From Flavobacterium sp. (lineage in GTDB: Bacteria; Bacteroidota; Bacteroidia; Flavobacteriales; Flavobacteriaceae), in assembly GCA_012032075.1 (NCBI GenBank), contig JAAURU010000127.1, positions 1 through 8,791 on the forward strand: DNA of 8,791 nt, in the 5' to 3' direction. Positions within the stretch are counted from its first letter, which is position 1. The number at the start of each line of letters is the position of its first letter. This document shows, in pieces, positions 5,232-8,791 of the stretch. The notes under the pieces were generated by a model that had not been told where the DNA came from, did not search any database, and saw only the letters and a program-made list of their open reading frames with translations. The position numbers were made by a program, and so were the translations under genes.

Positions 5232-8070
5232 TATACGCTTCTATAGGAGCACAGCTACAAACTAAATTTCTATCACCATAGGTTTCATCTACACGACGCA
5301 CACTTGGCCAAAATTTATTATCGGCTACATATTCTAATGGATAAGCTGCTTTTTCTCTACTATAAGGTAAAGTCCAAGTATCTGCAGTTAGCATAGCTAA
5401 AGTATGTGGTGCATTTTTTAAGACATTATTAGATTCTTCTGCAGAAGCTTCTTCAATTTCTTTACGAATTGAAATCATAGCATCGCAAAAACGGTCTAAT
5501 TCTGCTACATCTTCAGATTCTGTTGGTTCAATCATTAAAGTTCCAGCAACAGGGAATGAAACTGTAGGAGCATGGTAGCCATAATCCATTAAACGTTTGG
5601 CTATGTCTGTTACTTCAATGCCTTTTTCTTTGAAAGCTCTACAATCTAAAATCATTTCGTGAGCAGCTCTTCCTTTTTCACCAGAATATAAGATAGGATA
5701 ATGGTCTTCTAAACGTGCTTTCATGTAATTCGCATTTAGAATAGCATATTTAGTAGCATTGGTGATTCCTTCTGTTCCTAACATACAAATGTATCCATAA
5801 GAAATTAAACAAACTAAGGCTGAGCCATAAGGTGCTCCTGAAATTGCTGTTATTGCTTTTTCTCCACCCACTTCAACAAAAGGGTTACTTGGTAAAAATG
5901 GCAATAGTTTCTCGTTTACACAAATTGGCCCAACACCTGGCCCACCACCACCATGAGGAATGGCAAACGTTTTGTGTAAATTCAAGTGACAAACATCAGC
6001 ACCAATAGTTGCAGGATTTGTTAATCCAACTTGCGCATTCATATTAGCACCATCCATATATACTAAACCACCATTATCATGGATAATTTGTGTGATTTCT
6101 CTAATAGCGCTTTCAAAAACACCATGGGTTGAAGGATAAGTTACCATTAAACATGATAATTCATCTTTATATTGAATTGCTTTTTCCCTTACATCTTCTA
6201 CATCTATATTACCGTTTTCCATAGTTTTGGTAACGATAATTTTCATTCCAGCCATGGCTGCTGATGCAGGATTTGTTCCATGAGCTGATGCAGGAATTAA
6301 ACAAACCGTTCTTTGATGATCACCTCTTGATAAATGATACGCACGAATAGTCATTAAACCGGCATATTCTCCTTGTGCTCCAGAATTAGGTTGTAAAGTT
6401 GTTCCAGCAAAACCTGTAATTACGTTTAATTGGTGTTCTAATTTCTTTAGCATTTTAGTATATCCTTCCACTTGATTTAAAGGGGCAAATGGATGAATAG
6501 TGTTCCAATAAGGCATACTTAATGGTAACATTTCTGCTGCTGCATTCAATTTCATAGTACATGAACCTAAAGCAATCATGGAATGATTTAAAGATAAATC
6601 TTTACGCTCTAGTTTTTTGATATAACGCATTAAACTAGTTTCTGAATGGTATTTGTTGAAAACCTCATGTGTTAAAAATTCCGATTTTCTATTCAAATGC
6701 ATTGGGTAATTGTTTTCCAATACATATTGAGAAACTTCAAAAGCTTCTTTTCCTAATGCTTCTGCGAAAATGGCAATTACTTGGTTAATATCTGAAAATA
6801 AAATCGTTTCATTTAAAGAAATTGAAATCGTTTCGTTATCGATATAATAGAAATTAACTTCATTTTTTTCGGCAATAGTTCTTATTTTTTGAGCATCAGC
6901 TTTTACAACTATGGTATCAAAATAAGCTGTGTTGGTTTGGTAAACCCCTAATTTATTTAAAGCGTCAGCCAAAGTAACTGCAGAGGAATGAACTCTATCA
7001 GCAATATATTGTAAGCCTTTTGGGCCATGATATACAGCAAACATTCCAGCCATTACCGATAATAATACTTGTGCTGTACAAATATTTGAAGTGGCTTTTT
7101 CACGCTTTATATGTTGTTCGCGAGTTTGTAAAGCCATTCGAAGTGCACGATTACCATCAGCATCTTGAGAAACTCCAATAATTCTTCCTGGCATGGAACG
7201 TTTGTATTCTTCTTTTGTAGCAAAATAAGCAGCATGTGGACCACCATAACCCATTGGAATTCCAAAACGTTGAGTGGTTCCTACCACTACAGCAGCTCCC
7301 ATTTCTCCTGGAGGCGTTAGTTTTACTAAAGATAAAATATCAGCAGCAACGGCTACTTTAATTTCGTTAGTATTGGCTTTGGCTATAAAATCTGCATAAT
7401 CATAAACTTGTCCGTACTTTCCTGGGTATTGAAGAATAGCTCCAAAAAATTCGCTTGAAAAGTTAAATTCTTGGTGATTACCAACGACTAATTCGACACC
7501 AATAGGAGTTGAACGTGTTTGTAAAACCGATAAAGTTTGTGGTAAAATTTCTTCTGAAACAAAGAACTTACACACATTATTTTTCTTTTGGTCTCTGGAA
7601 CGCACGTCAAATAATAATGCCATTGCCTCAGCTGCAGCTGTACTTTCATCTAATAAAGACGCATTGGCAATTTCCATTCCTGTTAATTCAATAACTGTGG
7701 TTTGGAAATTTAAAATAGCTTCTAAACGACCTTGAGCAATTTCTGCTTGATAAGGAGTGTAAGCTGTGTACCAACCTGGATTTTCAAAAATATTTCTTTG
7801 AATGGCAGGTGGAACAATAGTAGAATGATACCCTAATCCTATATAAGATTTGAATACTTTGTTTGTGCGACCTAATTGACGAATATGGTTAGCATATTCA
7901 TATTCGGTCATAATATGTTCCAAAGCTAACGGTTCTTTCAAACGAATATCGGTTGGAATAGTTTCATAAATTAATTGATCTAAAGTTTCAACACCTATAG
8001 TTTCCAACATTTTAGGTAAATCGTTTTCTCTTGGTCCTAAGTGTCTTAAAGCAAATGAGTCTGTTTTCAT
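5227..8070 (-). CDS. gcvP: Glycine dehydrogenase (decarboxylating), P-protein of the glycine cleavage system
   Basis: PLP-dependent, cytoplasmic P-protein. It decarboxylates glycine and passes the aminomethyl group to the lipoyl arm of the H-protein; with T- and L-proteins this feeds one-carbon units into folate. The 947-aa product is full length for the single-chain type, with two homologous halves (about 8-430 and 450-940). It opens with the typical FALRHLGP. The C-half holds the PLP lysine Lys700 in HLNLHKTFAIPHGGGGPG, close to the family's usual position. Other hallmarks are MIALGSCTMKLNAAAEMLP, PNSGAQGEYAGL, HGTNPASAAMAG and YMDGANMNAQVGL. The end, RVDETYGDRNLVCSC, is also characteristic. 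The ATG at 8070 fits the conserved N-terminus; there is no Shine-Dalgarno. No gcvT or gcvH lies nearby, so it appears to be a single-gene unit facing the xylan locus. The frame is intact over 2.8 kb. Confidence 0.98.
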   Translation of the reverse strand: MKTDSFALRHLGPRENDLPKMLETIGVETLDQLIYETIPTDIRLKEPLALEHIMTEYEYANHIRQLGRTNKVFKSYIGLGYHSTIVPPAIQRNIFENPGWYTAYTPYQAEIAQGRLEAILNFQTTVIELTGMEIANASLLDESTAAAEAMALLFDVRSRDQKKNNVCKFFVSEEILPQTLSVLQTRSTPIGVELVVGNHQEFNFSSEFFGAILQYPGKYGQVYDYADFIAKANTNEIKVAVAADILSLVKLTPPGEMGAAVVVGTTQRFGIPMGYGGPHAAYFATKEEYKRSMPGRIIGVSQDADGNRALRMALQTREQHIKREKATSNICTAQVLLSVMAGMFAVYHGPKGLQYIADRVHSSAVTLADALNKLGVYQTNTAYFDTIVVKADAQKIRTIAEKNEVNFYYIDNETISISLNETILFSDINQVIAIFAEALGKEAFEVSQYVLENNYPMHLNRKSEFLTHEVFNKYHSETSLMRYIKKLERKDLSLNHSMIALGSCTMKLNAAAEMLPLSMPYWNTIHPFAPLNQVEGYTKMLKKLEHQLNVITGFAGTTLQPNSGAQGEYAGLMTIRAYHLSRGDHQRTVCLIPASAHGTNPASAAMAGMKIIVTKTMENGNIDVEDVREKAIQYKDELSCLMVTYPSTHGVFESAIREITQIIHDNGGLVYMDGANMNAQVGLTNPATIGADVCHLNLHKTFAIPHGGGGPGVGPICVNEKLLPFLPSNPFVEVGGEKAITAISGAPYGSALVCLISYGYICMLGTEGITNATKYAILNANYMKARLEDHYPILYSGEKGRAAHEMILDCRAFKEKGIEVTDIAKRLMDYGYHAPTVSFPVAGTLMIEPTESEDVAELDRFCDAMISIRKEIEEASAEESNNVLKNAPHTLAMLTADTWTLPYSREKAAYPLEYVADNKFWPSVRRVDETYGDRNLVCSCAPIEAYM

Positions 8071-8158
8071 TTATCTAAATATAAAATGTGTGAGTTGTGT
8101 TTTCTTATTTATAATAAGAGGGTTTAAATAATTAAAATTTTACTTTAAATTAACGTTG

Positions 8159-8166
8159 CAAAAGTA
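8159..8166 (-). promoter_or_regulatory. Candidate -7 element of the gcvP promoter (TACTTTTG)
   Basis: On the - strand the sequence reads TACTTTTG, a full match to the Bacteroidota sigma-A -7 consensus TAnnTTTG. It lies about 90 bases before the gcvP ATG and would give a leader of roughly 80 nt. I see no good TTTG -33 box at the expected 17-21 base distance, so the call is moderate. Confidence 0.5.
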
Positions 8167-8230
8167 ATTATTAAAGTTTTAATTATTTCTTAATTTTAAT
8201 TGAAATTTTATGATTTTTGAACAAAAACGC

Positions 8231-8258
8231 TTTGTTATTAACACATTCATTATTTTTG
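8231..8258 (+). promoter_or_regulatory. Candidate promoter of the membrane-protein gene (TTTG, then TATTTTTG)
   Basis: TTTG at 8231-8234 and TATTTTTG at 8251-8258 match the Bacteroidota -33 (TTTG) and -7 (TAnnTTTG) elements. The spacer is 16 bases, slightly short of the usual range. The -7 element ends only four bases before the ATG at 8263, so transcription would start at or next to the start codon. Confidence 0.5.
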
Positions 8259-8262
8259 TTGA

Positions 8263-8781
8263 ATGAAAATAGTAAGGAAGATTTTAGATTTTTATATTGA
8301 AAGTAGCCTTCATGTTGCTTTTGCTGTTTATGCTTTAATACGAGTTACTTATTTGAACTTAAACATTCCTTATGAGGAAGCTGTAGCTCATTTTGGATTT
8401 TTTGGAACTATTGTTGGCTATAATTTTATCAAATATGATGAATTAGCTAGAGTAAAAAAAGTAGTTTTAACACCTGTTTTTAAGGCTATTATTGCTGTAA
8501 GTTTTATAGCAGCTTTAGTTACTTTTTATTTTTTTTTAGCATTAAAAACAAAAACAAAATTAATAGGATTTGGAACTTTTCTACTTACGGTTCTTTATAC
8601 ATTGCCATTTTTTCCTAATCAAAAAAACATGAGAAATTGGAGTGGTTTGAAAATATATTTGGTTGCCATAGCATGGGTTGGAGTAACTGTGCTTTTACCA
8701 GTTATTAATGCTGAAATACGATTTTTTAACTGTGGTGATTTTGAAATGTATCCAACGTTTTATATTCGATATTTGTATTAA
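8263..8781 (+). CDS. Unrecognised multi-spanning membrane protein, 5' part (frame probably broken near 8722)
   Basis: I do not recognise a named family with confidence. The protein has about five hydrophobic segments in 150 residues (about 16-33, 40-58, 72-94, 100-118 and 129-150) separated by short basic loops, so it is an inner-membrane protein. The start MKIVRKILDFYIESSLHVAF fits a Flavobacteriaceae family of roughly 280-residue membrane proteins that I recall as hypothetical or loosely UbiA-like. No Asp-rich prenyltransferase motif is visible. The last 20 or so residues after VINAEI become polar, aromatic and atypical, and the stop at 8779-8781 is probably an artefact. Dropping one T from the T6 run at 8722-8727 gives FLTVVILKCIQRFIF, a sixth hydrophobic helix. 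The gene then probably runs past the window edge. It is divergent from gcvP, with 192 bases between starts. Confidence 0.7.
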   Translation: MKIVRKILDFYIESSLHVAFAVYALIRVTYLNLNIPYEEAVAHFGFFGTIVGYNFIKYDELARVKKVVLTPVFKAIIAVSFIAALVTFYFFLALKTKTKLIGFGTFLLTVLYTLPFFPNQKNMRNWSGLKIYLVAIAWVGVTVLLPVINAEIRFFNCGDFEMYPTFYIRYLY

Positions 8782-8791
8782 CTGTTAATTT

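Noticed and set aside
7509..7694. 61-codon reading frame on the + strand inside gcvP
   Set aside because: It is a shadow of the highly conserved gcvP coding strand with no promoter or family similarity that I can see.
8071..8158. Glycine riboswitch in the gcvP leader
   Set aside because: The leader is short and almost entirely A/T, with no GC-containing paired helices of the size such a riboswitch needs.

Overview
The window looks like chromosome from a low-GC member of the Flavobacteriaceae (Bacteroidota), probably Flavobacterium or a close relative. The evidence is strong A/T bias, starts with no Shine-Dalgarno sequence, TAnnTTTG-type promoter elements, Bacteroidota-style lipoprotein signals, and terminators with an AAATCCCAAA stem typical of the group.

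Left part (1-4772, + strand): the right end of a xylan-utilisation locus. The C-terminus of a secreted, probably glycan-binding protein (1-450) is followed by a strong terminator. Next come a GH10 endo-xylanase lipoprotein (601-1993) and a GH3 beta-xylosidase/beta-glucosidase-type lipoprotein with an inserted PA14-like domain (2138-4772). The lipoprotein signals suggest a division of labour: the GH10 enzyme carries a surface-export type signal (CSKDD) and would cut xylan outside, while the GH3 enzyme lacks it and would trim oligosaccharides in the periplasm. As written, both enzymes are broken by single-base indels: one in GH10 and two in GH3. Each can be placed in a short homopolymer, and the correct family sequence continues in another frame. 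This is either base-calling error or recent pseudogenisation.

Middle (4773-5226): a convergent intergenic stretch with no gene. It holds two terminator hairpins built on the same stem core, one for each converging gene. Between them lie a GC-rich element resembling a dispersed Flavobacterium repeat, two other short repeat-like sequences, and finally an array of 7-bp units running up to the gcvP stop codon.

Right part (5227-8791): an intact gcvP on the - strand (glycine decarboxylase P-protein, 947 aa), a divergent promoter region, and the start of an unrecognised multi-spanning membrane protein. That protein's frame also appears to break close to the window edge.

I see no mobile element, CRISPR array, tRNA or rRNA, and no convincing new multi-gene system. 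The points most worth checking are the clustered indels and the repeat-rich convergent spacer.
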